A DNA stretch of 49,140 nucleotides, from the NCBI GenBank assembly GCA_003223425.1, contig QHVA01000069.1, positions 1 through 49,140 on the forward strand. The letters are read 5' to 3'. Positions 15,204 to 23,210 of this stretch are shown here, piece after piece (positions within the stretch are counted from its first letter, which is position 1; each line of letters opens with the position of its first letter). The position numbers and the translations under genes were made by a program. Below the pieces are notes generated by a model. The model was not told where the DNA came from and did not search any database. It saw only the letters and a list, made by a program, of their open reading frames with translations. The stretch comes from Gemmatimonadota bacterium (GTDB lineage Bacteria > Gemmatimonadota > Gemmatimonadetes > Gemmatimonadales > Gemmatimonadaceae).

Positions 15204-16508
15204 CTAGTCCGTTAGTGGCTGATGCACCGACCGAGGACCGGCGGCGAAGGCAATCGCGACACCGGTGAGTAGCCCCGCTACTGCAGTGACCCACGATGCG
15301 AGGGGAGCGCGCGGTATTCCAAAATGTGGAGGCACCACCGCAAATCCCACCCACAGCAAGACAATCGCGCCAGGGGCGCGGAGGAATCCTGTGCGAGAGG
15401 CATCAGGTACGCCGGTGGCGGAGGCGAACGTGAGCCAGTAACCAAGCGGGACGAGCAGCAACGCCATCCATATCCGGGTCAGAATCCATTCCAGCGTCGT
15501 TCCAGCGAAATACCACTGGTTCGGGAGAATAAGTGCCCACGCCAGACCAGGATCAACGGCAAGCGCGCGATCGCGCGATTCACGCCGGTTCGTCACGCGC
15601 ATCTCTACCAACCTGGCGTCGTAACGCCCGCTCAGACGCAACGTGTCGCTCGCGTTGCTGCCGTCCGATCCTGTCGGAAAAACGTCGCCAAGCATGAACA
15701 ACAGCCCGCGCAGTCGAAGAGTGCTGGCGCCCGTTCGGAGTCCGAAAACGAGGTCACGATGCCGCTGAGCGAGGAGAACGATTTCCTGCCGTCGATCATC
15801 CGCAACGCGAATTATCGGCGCGAGCTTTGGCGTGGGTCCGGCAGGAATGACGATGGCGCTCACAAATTCTCCACGCGCAAGGTTGTCCCGAAACTCGGCA
15901 GTCTTGGCAAAGCCGTAGTCCGGCACGGTCGTATTGCCGATGGTAGGGGAGATCACGCTTCCCTTGAAGGTCGCAAAATTCTCGAGCTCCCGCGCGACCT
16001 GGCCATAGTAGCGTGTTGGTGGCAGTGAAGGCGCGAGCGCGTAGCTGGATCCAAGCTGGATCAGTATCCAGAATCCGCCCCACACCAGTGCAAGGGTCAT
16101 CGCAGCACGACGCGAAGGGAGCAGCCAATGTCTTGCGTAGTGGGCGGCAGCAAAGCCAAACGCACCGCCCAGCGAATTGCTAATGACATCACCAACGCTG
16201 GCGTCACGTCCGCTAATCGCCAGGTACTGGGCGATCTCGATACTGGCAGAGAGGAGAAATATCGACGCAAAAGCGCGCGACGTGCGGACCCCCGACAGTG
16301 CGAGACCGAGACCGAGAGGTAAAAAAAGAAATATGTTGAGAAGCGCGTCGACGCCGCCGAGGGAACCGCAAATGATGCAGAACGGAGAGCTCTCCGGATG
16401 GCCAGACTGGGGAATCAATGTCGCGGCCAAGATCACGGACAAGCTCGCCACGGAGAGGAAAACGCCTAGTCGTCGAAGCTGTTGCGTCGCGGCAACACTT
16501 GTGGGCAT
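15204..16508 (-). CDS. VanZ-family membrane protein with internal extracytoplasmic beta-rich domain
   Basis: This 434-residue membrane protein starts with a VanZ-like module (about 15-130) that contains NIFLFLPLGLGLAL, SASIEIAQYL and GRDASVGDVISNSLGGAFG. This is the pattern of VanZ proteins linked to exosortase and polysaccharide loci. After another helix near 145 comes a soluble insertion of roughly 150 residues (PTRYYGQVAREL to LSGRYDARLVEMRV), with alternating beta-like segments reminiscent of a concanavalin-like fold. It is followed by three or four more C-terminal helices. Most VanZ-family proteins are much shorter. The ATG at 16508 is used; an in-frame TTG at 16529 is the alternative, and neither has a strong ribosome site. 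It is divergent from the deacetylase gene. The biochemical role is unknown. Confidence 0.8.
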   Translation of the reverse strand: MPTSVAATQQLRRLGVFLSVASLSVILAATLIPQSGHPESSPFCIICGSLGGVDALLNIFLFLPLGLGLALSGVRTSRAFASIFLLSASIEIAQYLAISGRDASVGDVISNSLGGAFGFAAAHYARHWLLPSRRAAMTLALVWGGFWILIQLGSSYALAPSLPPTRYYGQVARELENFATFKGSVISPTIGNTTVPDYGFAKTAEFRDNLARGEFVSAIVIPAGPTPKLAPIIRVADDRRQEIVLLAQRHRDLVFGLRTGASTLRLRGLLFMLGDVFPTGSDGSNASDTLRLSGRYDARLVEMRVTNRRESRDRALAVDPGLAWALILPNQWYFAGTTLEWILTRIWMALLLVPLGYWLTFASATGVPDASRTGFLRAPGAIVLLWVGFAVVPPHFGIPRAPLASWVTAVAGLLTGVAIAFAAGPRSVHQPLTD

Positions 16509-16677
16509 TGGTGATTTCTCGGGCTGCAAGTTCGGGATCGAGAGAAGCAGCTTTCCCCATGTGGCGTAAGGGTATAGCAGCCGTCACCTGACGCGCCGGT
16601 GAAGTTATGCAACTGGCATTTGAAGTGCGAACCCTGAGGACGGGTTCTTGTGCTGTTCGCTGCTTCTCACTTCTTGC

Positions 16678-17565
16678 ATGCCGACATCATCCTGCACGAC
16701 GACACATTTTTTTACCGTCGATGTTGAAGAGTACTTTCAGGTCAAGGCGCTCGAATCGGTTGTCTCGCGTGATCAATGGCTCACCCGTCCGAGCCGCGTC
16801 GCGCGTAGCGTGGATATGCTTCTCGATACGCTGGCGCGGCACGACACGCGAGCAACTTTCTTTTGCCTCGGATGGCTCGCGAACAATCGTGCCGAAGTCG
16901 TTCGCTCGATTGTCCACGCCGGTCACGAGATCGCCTCGCACGGTTTCTCTCACGAGCGCGTCACCGCGCTGAGTCGCGGAGCATTTCGCGACGAGGTGCG
17001 TTCGTCAAAGAGGGCGCTGGAAGATGTGGCTGGCACCGCCGTGTTGGGATTCCGCGCGCCGAGCTTCTCTATCGTTCCCGGTTTTGAATGGGCGCTCGAT
17101 GTCTTGATTGAGGAAGGATACCGGTACGACTCGAGCCTCTTTCCGATTCGGCGCCCGGGATATGGGTATCCCTCAGCCCTCCGGGCGCCGCACGTCATTC
17201 ACCGACCCGTAGGCCAGATTGTGGAGTTCCCGCTCGCAACAACGAGCATCTTTCGTTATCGGGTGCCTGCCGCCGGCGGTGGCTACCTTCGTCAATTTCC
17301 GCTCGGCGTCATTCGTCGTGCATTTCGTGAAGCGAGTGAGCGGCGTGAGCCGGCAACTTTCTACATCCATCCATGGGAAATCGACCCGGATCAGCCGCGG
17401 CTCCCCGTTTCCCGGCTGAACCGACTTCGCCACTATCGCGGGCTTGGTGACACACTTCCCCGAATCGAGCGGCTGCTCGGGGAATTCAGCTTCGGCGCAA
17501 TCGGATCCTACATGCCATCTCTCGAGCGCGCAGCCACGCCACTCGTCAGGTCGGGTGCTGCGTGA
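16678..17565 (+). CDS. Polysaccharide deacetylase, DUF3473/exosortase-A-associated type
   Basis: This 295-residue NodB-fold deacetylase probably removes acetyl groups from a polysaccharide. The catalytic-site motifs are FFTVDVEEYF (metal and base aspartates near 13-15) and ASHGFSHERV (the histidine pair). FRAPSFS supplies the arginine region. The C-terminal portion FYIHPWEIDP followed by HYRGLGDTLPRIERLL marks the DUF3473 extension found in exosortase-A loci. There is no signal peptide, so it may act on a cytoplasmic lipid-linked substrate. The ATG at 16678 fits the family start; a TTG at 16648 is upstream. The stop overlaps the next gene by four bases (GTGA, 17562-17565), opening a tightly packed four-gene run. 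Confidence 0.9.
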   Translation: MPTSSCTTTHFFTVDVEEYFQVKALESVVSRDQWLTRPSRVARSVDMLLDTLARHDTRATFFCLGWLANNRAEVVRSIVHAGHEIASHGFSHERVTALSRGAFRDEVRSSKRALEDVAGTAVLGFRAPSFSIVPGFEWALDVLIEEGYRYDSSLFPIRRPGYGYPSALRAPHVIHRPVGQIVEFPLATTSIFRYRVPAAGGGYLRQFPLGVIRRAFREASERREPATFYIHPWEIDPDQPRLPVSRLNRLRHYRGLGDTLPRIERLLGEFSFGAIGSYMPSLERAATPLVRSGAA

Positions 17566-18587
17566 CCATTACCGTCGCGCGTTACGAGGGGAATGAGTCG
17601 GAATGGGATGGGTTTGCGCGCGAACAGTCGGGGTACACTCATTTTCACCGGCTTCGCTGGCGCACTCTGATCGACAAGGTATTTGGCCATGACTGCATTT
17701 ACCTCGCAGCTCGTGACGTCGAAGGAAATCTGGTGGGAGTGCTTCCGCTCGTGCGCGTCCGTAGCGTCGTGTTCGGGCACTACCTCGTGTCGATGCCGTT
17801 TTTGAATTACGGTGGGCCACTGGGGACACAGGAAGGGATTCGCGCGCTCGTCAATGAGGCTGTCGCGCTTGCGCAAAGTGAAAAGGTCAAGCTGCTCGAA
17901 CTCAGGAATCGAACTGCTATAGAGACACCCCTCGGTGCTTCGCACCGGAAGGTCACGGTTGTTCTCGACTTGCCGTCCACGGCGGAGGAGCTGTTCAACC
18001 GCTTCGACCCGAAACTTCGCAGTCAGATTCGGCGACCTCTGAAAGCGGGAGCCTCGGTCAGGTTCGGTCGCGATCAGATCGCGCCGTTTTTCCGGGTGTT
18101 CTCTCAGCACATGCGCGATCTGGGGACGCCGTCCCAGCCGCTCGCTTTTTTTCAGGAGATCGCGAGGCAATTTCCTGACGACTCGTGGTTCGCGTGCGCT
18201 TACATCGACGGCAGCCCGGTTGCCGCCGGCTGCGGATTCTGCTTTGGTGATGAGTTCGAGATGTCGTGGGCTGCGTCGCTTCGCGCGTTCAATCGGGAAT
18301 CGCCCAACATGCTGCTGTATTGGGCGTGCATGCAGCGGGCGATTGGTGAAGGACTGACGTGCTTCAACTTCGGGCGGTGTACGCCTGGCACCGGCGCCCA
18401 TCGCTTCAAATTGCAGTGGGGCGGACGGGAAGAACCTCTTTGGTGGTATGGCTTCGCCGCCTCGGTCGGAGCAACCACGCCTTCCCCGGATGACCGGGCA
18501 TTCAGGTGGGGTCCGGGGATCTGGCGCCACTTGCCGACATCGATCGCCACAAAAGTCGGTCCGTCGATCGTGCGCTTCATTCCGTGA
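17562..18587 (+). CDS. FemAB/GNAT-like protein associated with polysaccharide loci
   Basis: This 341-residue protein resembles the FemAB-like acyltransferases common in exosortase-A and capsule clusters. Two GNAT-type halves are suggested. The first includes FGHDCIYLAARDVEGNLVGV and MPFLNYGGP. The second includes SWFACAYIDGSPVAAGCGF and NMLLYWACMQRAIGEG, ending with FNFGRCTPGTGAHRFKLQWG. Family members transfer aminoacyl or acyl groups, but the donor and acceptor here are unknown. The GTG start at 17562 overlaps the deacetylase stop, and the TGA stop overlaps the following ATG by one base (18585-18589). No signal peptide is present, so it acts in the cytoplasm. Confidence 0.87.
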   Translation: MTITVARYEGNESEWDGFAREQSGYTHFHRLRWRTLIDKVFGHDCIYLAARDVEGNLVGVLPLVRVRSVVFGHYLVSMPFLNYGGPLGTQEGIRALVNEAVALAQSEKVKLLELRNRTAIETPLGASHRKVTVVLDLPSTAEELFNRFDPKLRSQIRRPLKAGASVRFGRDQIAPFFRVFSQHMRDLGTPSQPLAFFQEIARQFPDDSWFACAYIDGSPVAAGCGFCFGDEFEMSWAASLRAFNRESPNMLLYWACMQRAIGEGLTCFNFGRCTPGTGAHRFKLQWGGREEPLWWYGFAASVGATTPSPDDRAFRWGPGIWRHLPTSIATKVGPSIVRFIP

Positions 18588-19792
18588 TGACGTGGCGCCG
18601 ACAACCACCGGCGTACTCGCCGGTAGATCCAAGATCGTTGGTCGCTGGGGCAGGGGCATGGCTCACCCACGCGTCACCCGCCGAGGAGCGCATCTCGGCG
18701 GATTTGAGCCAACGATATGCGGCGACGGCTGCGCTGCTCGCGGACAGTGGGACATCCGCGCTCGTAATGGTGCTCCGACACGTCGTTGGATACGGCCGAA
18801 CGGTCGCGTACCCTGCTTATGGGTGTATCGACCTAACGGCAGCCGCAGTTCGAGCGGGCGTTCGAGTGAGGTTGTACGATCTCGATCCAAATACACTGAG
18901 CCCTGATCTGGAATCGGTGAAGAAGGCAGTAATGCGCGGCGTGGAGGCGATTGTAGTTGCGCATTTGTACGGCTATCCGGCGGACGTCGCTGCCGTGCGG
19001 GAATTAGCCGATCAGCACGGCATTCCAGTAATCGAGGACGCCGCGCAAGCGGCCGGCGGAACACTGCTCGACAAACGATGTGGGGCGCTCGCGGATCTCT
19101 CGATTCTGAGCTTCGGCCGGGGGAAGGGCATTACGGCTGGCTCGGGAGGAGCGGTGCTCGCGCGCACGACGCCGCATGCTCAATGGATTCAGCGGGCAAG
19201 GGAACGCCTTGGCGCGGGTTCGCGGGGTGGTCGCGAAATTTTCACTCTCGCGGCGCAGTGGATGTTGGCGAGGCCTTCATTGTATCGGATTCCCGCAGCC
19301 CTCCCCGCGCTCAGGCTCGGCGAGATGGTCTATCGCCCCGCTCGCGAGCCACGTTCTATCTCCGCGGCTGCGGCGGCTATTCTTCCGGCTGCGCTGGAGA
19401 TCGAAGAGGGCGATGTCGCAGCCCGGCGCGCACGAGCGGCGGAGATTATCGCAGCGATCGGTTCCTCCCGACGGGTCCTTCCCATTCGTCCGCTGCCCGG
19501 CGCAAGACCGGGTTACCTGCGTCTAGCATTTCTCGATAGTGTAGGGGACATTTCGACCAACCCTAGTCTGGGCGTCCTGCGCGGATATCCAATGACGCTT
19601 GATCAACACGAGCAGCTTCAACCCGCGCTGGCAGCCAGAGAGCGAGCCGGTAAGGGCGCTGAATTTCTCCGCGATCGACTTTTGACGACGGCGGTACACT
19701 CACGTGTGAGCCAGGCGGATATTGCGCGATTTGGCGACTGGATCTACGCGGGAAGCGGACACGCTCGGGTTGAGGAAGCATGGGCGACGTGA
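18587..19792 (+). CDS. DegT/DnrJ/EryC1-family aminotransferase
   Basis: This 401-residue PLP-dependent enzyme belongs to the sugar-aminotransferase family that makes amino sugars from keto sugar nucleotides. AALLADSGTSALVMVL holds the cofactor-phosphate region. VIEDAAQAAGG holds the PLP-pairing aspartate. LSFGRGKGITAGSGGAVL holds the likely catalytic lysine, although spacing around that Lys is slightly different from the usual SFxxxKxxxxGxGG. The C-terminal third is less typical, so the substrate is uncertain. The ATG at 18587 overlaps the preceding stop by one base, and the end overlaps the phosphatase gene by 13 bases. Confidence 0.83.
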   Translation: MTWRRQPPAYSPVDPRSLVAGAGAWLTHASPAEERISADLSQRYAATAALLADSGTSALVMVLRHVVGYGRTVAYPAYGCIDLTAAAVRAGVRVRLYDLDPNTLSPDLESVKKAVMRGVEAIVVAHLYGYPADVAAVRELADQHGIPVIEDAAQAAGGTLLDKRCGALADLSILSFGRGKGITAGSGGAVLARTTPHAQWIQRARERLGAGSRGGREIFTLAAQWMLARPSLYRIPAALPALRLGEMVYRPAREPRSISAAAAAILPAALEIEEGDVAARRARAAEIIAAIGSSRRVLPIRPLPGARPGYLRLAFLDSVGDISTNPSLGVLRGYPMTLDQHEQLQPALAARERAGKGAEFLRDRLLTTAVHSRVSQADIARFGDWIYAGSGHARVEEAWAT

Positions 19793-20376
19793 GCGAAGCG
19801 ACTAGTGATTCGCGCAGTGCGCGAGGGAGGCTGAAGCGCGCCTACGCAGCGGCTCGAAATTTTCCCGATCGCGTTCTGCACCAGCGGCGCCGCGCGGAAG
19901 CGCGCCGACGTGTGCTGCAGCTCGGATCCGTGCGCAGGATTCTCGTAATTTGTTACGGCAATGTTTGCCGCAGTCCTTACCTCGCGGCGATACTGCGCCG
20001 CGGCCTTCAGGGGATCGACGTGAGCTCGGCCGGGTTCGTGGGGCCCGGCCGCCCAGTCCCGAGCAACGCGCTCACTCTCGCCACTCAACGCGGAATCGAC
20101 CTCACCGATTTTCGTTCGCGGCCGGTCTCGCGTGTAGACCCTGCCAGCGCGGATCTCGTTATAGTGATGGAGCCCGGACAGGCGCGTCATCTGTCAGAGA
20201 TATATAGACTGTCACCCGCGAGGATTATCGTCGCTGGTGACCTCGACCCCGTCGTTTCTGGGACGCGTGAGATCCGCGATCCCTGGGGCCAGTCACTCGA
20301 AGTCTTCACGTCCTCGTTCGACCGACTAGACCGCTGCGCCGCGACGTTGATCGCAATCCTACGGCGCGCCTACTGA
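19780..20376 (+). CDS. Low-molecular-weight protein-tyrosine phosphatase with basic N-terminal extension
   Basis: This 198-residue phosphatase is of the Wzb/Ptp class that dephosphorylates tyrosine kinases controlling polysaccharide export. The P-loop is CYGNVCRSP (Cys58, Arg64) and the general acid is Asp167 in IRDPWG, so catalysis should be intact. Residues 1-50 form an unusual Arg-rich, probably helical extension absent from ordinary family members. The gene overlaps the aminotransferase by 13 bases and ends this plus-strand run; its stop overlaps the convergent ligase stop (20370-20376). No Wzc-type kinase is visible in the window. Confidence 0.9.
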   Translation: MGDVSEATSDSRSARGRLKRAYAAARNFPDRVLHQRRRAEARRRVLQLGSVRRILVICYGNVCRSPYLAAILRRGLQGIDVSSAGFVGPGRPVPSNALTLATQRGIDLTDFRSRPVSRVDPASADLVIVMEPGQARHLSEIYRLSPARIIVAGDLDPVVSGTREIRDPWGQSLEVFTSSFDRLDRCAATLIAILRRAY

Positions 20377-21968
20377 CTCCGCGGGCCCAGCTGCCCTTCA
20401 GGGAGCTTCGTCGTCTCTGAGGACGCCGTCGCTTTTAGTTCCTGAAGATCGTGTTTGCCGCTGGCGTTGCGCGGGATCGCCGAGAGAGCCAGGAAATGCG
20501 CGGGCTGCATATAGCGCGGAAGCTCGAGACCGCAAAAGCGACGAAGGCTTTCGACCGTAGCACTTCCGCGCAGGACCACACATGCAATGATTCGCTCGCC
20601 GCGCTGGGGATCCGGTTCAGTGACGATCGCGACCTCCGTGACCAACCCCGATGACTGGATAACGTCGGAGATTTCGTCCGGACTTACCCGAAATCCCATC
20701 GTCTTGATCATTCGATCGCGGCGTCCGACGTAATACAAGCGATTTTCCTCGTCACGTCGGACGAGGTCGCCCGAGTAAACCACACGCTCCGGCTCACCAG
20801 GCTGATAGAATGGGTTTGCGCGGAAAACTCGTCTCGATGACTCCAACTCGCCAATGTACCCAATGGCAACCGTCGGTCCGCCGTGGACCAGCTCGCCAAC
20901 TTCGCCAACCGCGGCCAGCTCACCCGAATCCCCAACCACGTAAACCGTGGATTCGGGAACTGCACGCCCCATTGAGTCGGGGTGTGCATCCACTTCTTCC
21001 GGAGGAAGAAACGTGCTGCGGAAGACTTCCGTCAGGCCATACATGAGGAACAGCCGGGCCTGCGGCTGGGCACGTCGCAGTTCCCGCACGCTTTCGGGCG
21101 GAAGTCGCCCGCCCGCGTTCGTCACGATGCGCAGTGAGTCGAGCCGCGTGTCTCGGAACGCGGAGATTGCGAGCAGCTGTTGCCAGAGCGGCGGAACGGC
21201 GGCGAGCACCGTCACGCGCTCCCTCTGCAAGGTCGCGGCAATCTCCTGAATTAACGTCGAGCGCTCGACGACTAGCGTCGCTCCGACGTAGAGTGAAGTC
21301 GTCAACTGATTGAAGCCGTACACGAAACTGAACGGCAACAGACTCGCTATCCTGTCGTGGCTTTGAAGCGCGAGGTAGCCTGCCACTACGCGAACACCGG
21401 CCCATAAGTTGGCGTGACTCATCAGCACGCCTTTGGGCTGTCCAGTTGACCCGGACGTGTACGTGATTTGGGCCGGTTTGTCACCACTGATTTCCAGGGG
21501 CGCGAAGTCGGTCTCGGCTCCGCCGATCTCGTCGAGGTTGATTAGTTGTGCCTCGGTAACGAGCGCACGGGGGAACGTCCGGAGCAAGCCGCGGTCGACC
21601 AGAAGTACGCGCGCTCGGGAGTGTGTGAGGACGAATTCAATTTGTCTGGGTCGGTAGAGCTCGTTCAGATTTATGCCGACAGCTCCCACTGCAAGCACGG
21701 CAAAAAAAGCCGCGGCCGCGTCCTCGGGTGATCGCGCGAGGAGCGCGCACACGTCGCCTCGTGTGACGCCGAGATCGGCGAGAACCTTTGAGATTGCCGC
21801 GGCGCGTCGACCGAGTTGCCGGAACGTCGTCGTCGTTCCGCGGCTCACTATCGCTGGCTTGTCGCCAAAGAGTTCGACTGCGCGGCGAAGCAACTCCGCG
21901 AAGTTCGAATTGCTCAGCGCGGGCTCAGATCGATCTGTCAAACGCTGAAGAGAAGCACGGCCAATCAT
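20370..21968 (-). CDS. Acyl-AMP ligase (class I adenylate-forming), exosortase-A-associated type
   Basis: This 532-residue enzyme activates a carboxylic acid with ATP and passes it to CoA or a carrier protein. The P-loop-like motif is YTSGSTGQPKG (170-180). YGLTEVFRSTF, YSGDLV and the hinge segment GRRDRMIKTMGFRVSP follow. The C-terminal catalytic lysine lies in NASGKHDLQEL. The acyl carrier protein at 25204 is a natural acceptor. It is the only minus-strand gene between 16678 and 31932 and is divergent from the NAD-synthase-like gene 243 bases away. The ATG at 21968 has a weak ribosome site (GAGATCC). The acyl substrate is unknown. Confidence 0.9.
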   Translation of the reverse strand: MIGRASLQRLTDRSEPALSNSNFAELLRRAVELFGDKPAIVSRGTTTTFRQLGRRAAAISKVLADLGVTRGDVCALLARSPEDAAAAFFAVLAVGAVGINLNELYRPRQIEFVLTHSRARVLLVDRGLLRTFPRALVTEAQLINLDEIGGAETDFAPLEISGDKPAQITYTSGSTGQPKGVLMSHANLWAGVRVVAGYLALQSHDRIASLLPFSFVYGFNQLTTSLYVGATLVVERSTLIQEIAATLQRERVTVLAAVPPLWQQLLAISAFRDTRLDSLRIVTNAGGRLPPESVRELRRAQPQARLFLMYGLTEVFRSTFLPPEEVDAHPDSMGRAVPESTVYVVGDSGELAAVGEVGELVHGGPTVAIGYIGELESSRRVFRANPFYQPGEPERVVYSGDLVRRDEENRLYYVGRRDRMIKTMGFRVSPDEISDVIQSSGLVTEVAIVTEPDPQRGERIIACVVLRGSATVESLRRFCGLELPRYMQPAHFLALSAIPRNASGKHDLQELKATASSETTKLPEGQLGPRSQ

Positions 21969-22161
21969 AGTATGGATCTCACGGATTTGCCTCCCACATC
22001 GCTGTTGCGACCGTGCTACACATTACCGCGTGCGGCACGCTTCAGAGCGCCGCCCCTGGTGCCGCAGGTCGTTGTCCCTGTGTGAGTTAGGCTGTCCAAA
22101 ACGGCCTGCTGATGACGCATCAACGGTGGGAGTCAAGCTTGCACATTGCGCCGTCGTCCTT

Positions 22162-22176
22162 GGCCCCACAGGGGCC
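22162..22176. repeat. Short perfect inverted repeat GGCCCC/GGGGCC
   Basis: A six-base perfect palindromic pair with a three-base centre lies 36 bases upstream of the NAD-synthase-like start, in the divergent promoter region of the ligase and synthase genes. It may be an operator or a leader hairpin; it is short and could be chance in GC-rich DNA. Confidence 0.3.
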
Positions 22177-22211
22177 GGATTTGATGTGGATCCTGTCCGG
22201 ACTTTCTGTCG

Positions 22212-23210
22212 ATGACTGCGACGCTTTCTGCCCTTAGAATCGATTCATCGAACGCCGTTTCGAGAATTACCGCGGCGCTACGCGCGCAACTCGCGTCGAG
22301 CCTCAAACGTCGTGGCCTCGTCGTCGGCATGAGCGGCGGAGTTGACAGCTCGGTCTGTGTCGCGCTTGCGGTGGCTGCTGTCGGGCCGAAGCGTGTATTG
22401 GGACTGTTCATGCCAGAACGAGAAAGCGATCCGGAAAGCCTGCGCATCGCAAGGTCCTTCGCTGCTGACCTCGGCATCGAGCACACGACTGAGGACATCG
22501 CGCCGATCCTCGAAGCCACGGGATGTTACCGGCGCCGAAACGAAGCAATTCGCAGTGTCGTGCCGGAATTCACCGACGACTGGGGTTGCAAGCTTGTTCT
22601 GCCGCCGGATCGGCTGGACGCCGACCGGCTGAACATTACATACCTGGTGGTGCAGCAGCCGGGGGGCACGATGCATCGCGTTCGCCTGCCGGCCGCCGAA
22701 TACAGACAGATCGTTGCGGCGTCCAACTTCAAGCAACGCGTACGAGCGATGCTCGAGTACTACCATGCCGATCGTTTGCACTACGCCGTGGTCGGAACAC
22801 CCAACCGCCTCGAATACGATCAGGGATTTTTCGTGAAAGGAGGCGATGGACTCGCCGACGTGAAACCGATAGCTCACCTGTACAAGAGCCAAGTCTATCA
22901 ATTGGCAGAGTACCTCGGTGTGCCCGTCTCAGTCACTTCTCGGCCGCCCACTACAGATACGTTTTCGCTGCCACAATCGCAGGAAGAATTCTACTACAAC
23001 ATGCCGACGCAGACGCTCGACATCGTTCTTCATGCGCGCAATGAGGGACGGGCGGCGGACGATGTCTCTCAGGAGATCGGGTTCACCGTCGAGCAGGTCG
23101 AACGCGCCTACGCCGACATCGACCAGAAGCGCATGACTACCCGCTACCTGCATCTCGGGCCGCAGTTGGTTGAGCCAGTCGTGACCAGCAGTTCGCCCGG
23201 GCCGGTCTGA
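22212..23210 (+). CDS. NAD-synthase-like PP-loop amidating enzyme
   Basis: This 332-residue protein has the ammonia-dependent NAD synthase fold. The PP-loop is SGGVDSS (41-47). The family segments GTPNRLEYDQGFFVKGGDG and IAHLYKSQVYQLAEYLGVP are also present. NAD synthases adenylate a carboxylate and amidate it with ammonia. Residues after 250 (PPTTDTFSLPQSQEEFYYN) depart from the housekeeping enzyme. The gene is fused translationally to an asparagine-synthase-like amidotransferase by a one-base overlap (TGATG at 23208-23212). No glutaminase domain is attached. It may be the genomic NAD synthase, or a specialised copy that amidates a glycan or carrier-bound acid; the context favours the second, but this is unproven. 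Confidence 0.8.
   Translation: MTATLSALRIDSSNAVSRITAALRAQLASSLKRRGLVVGMSGGVDSSVCVALAVAAVGPKRVLGLFMPERESDPESLRIARSFAADLGIEHTTEDIAPILEATGCYRRRNEAIRSVVPEFTDDWGCKLVLPPDRLDADRLNITYLVVQQPGGTMHRVRLPAAEYRQIVAASNFKQRVRAMLEYYHADRLHYAVVGTPNRLEYDQGFFVKGGDGLADVKPIAHLYKSQVYQLAEYLGVPVSVTSRPPTTDTFSLPQSQEEFYYNMPTQTLDIVLHARNEGRAADDVSQEIGFTVEQVERAYADIDQKRMTTRYLHLGPQLVEPVVTSSSPGPV

Noticed and set aside
22212-23210. Calling the PP-loop gene the housekeeping NAD synthase with a symbol
   Set aside because: Motifs fit the family, but the C-terminus and the polysaccharide context leave the true substrate open, so no symbol was given.
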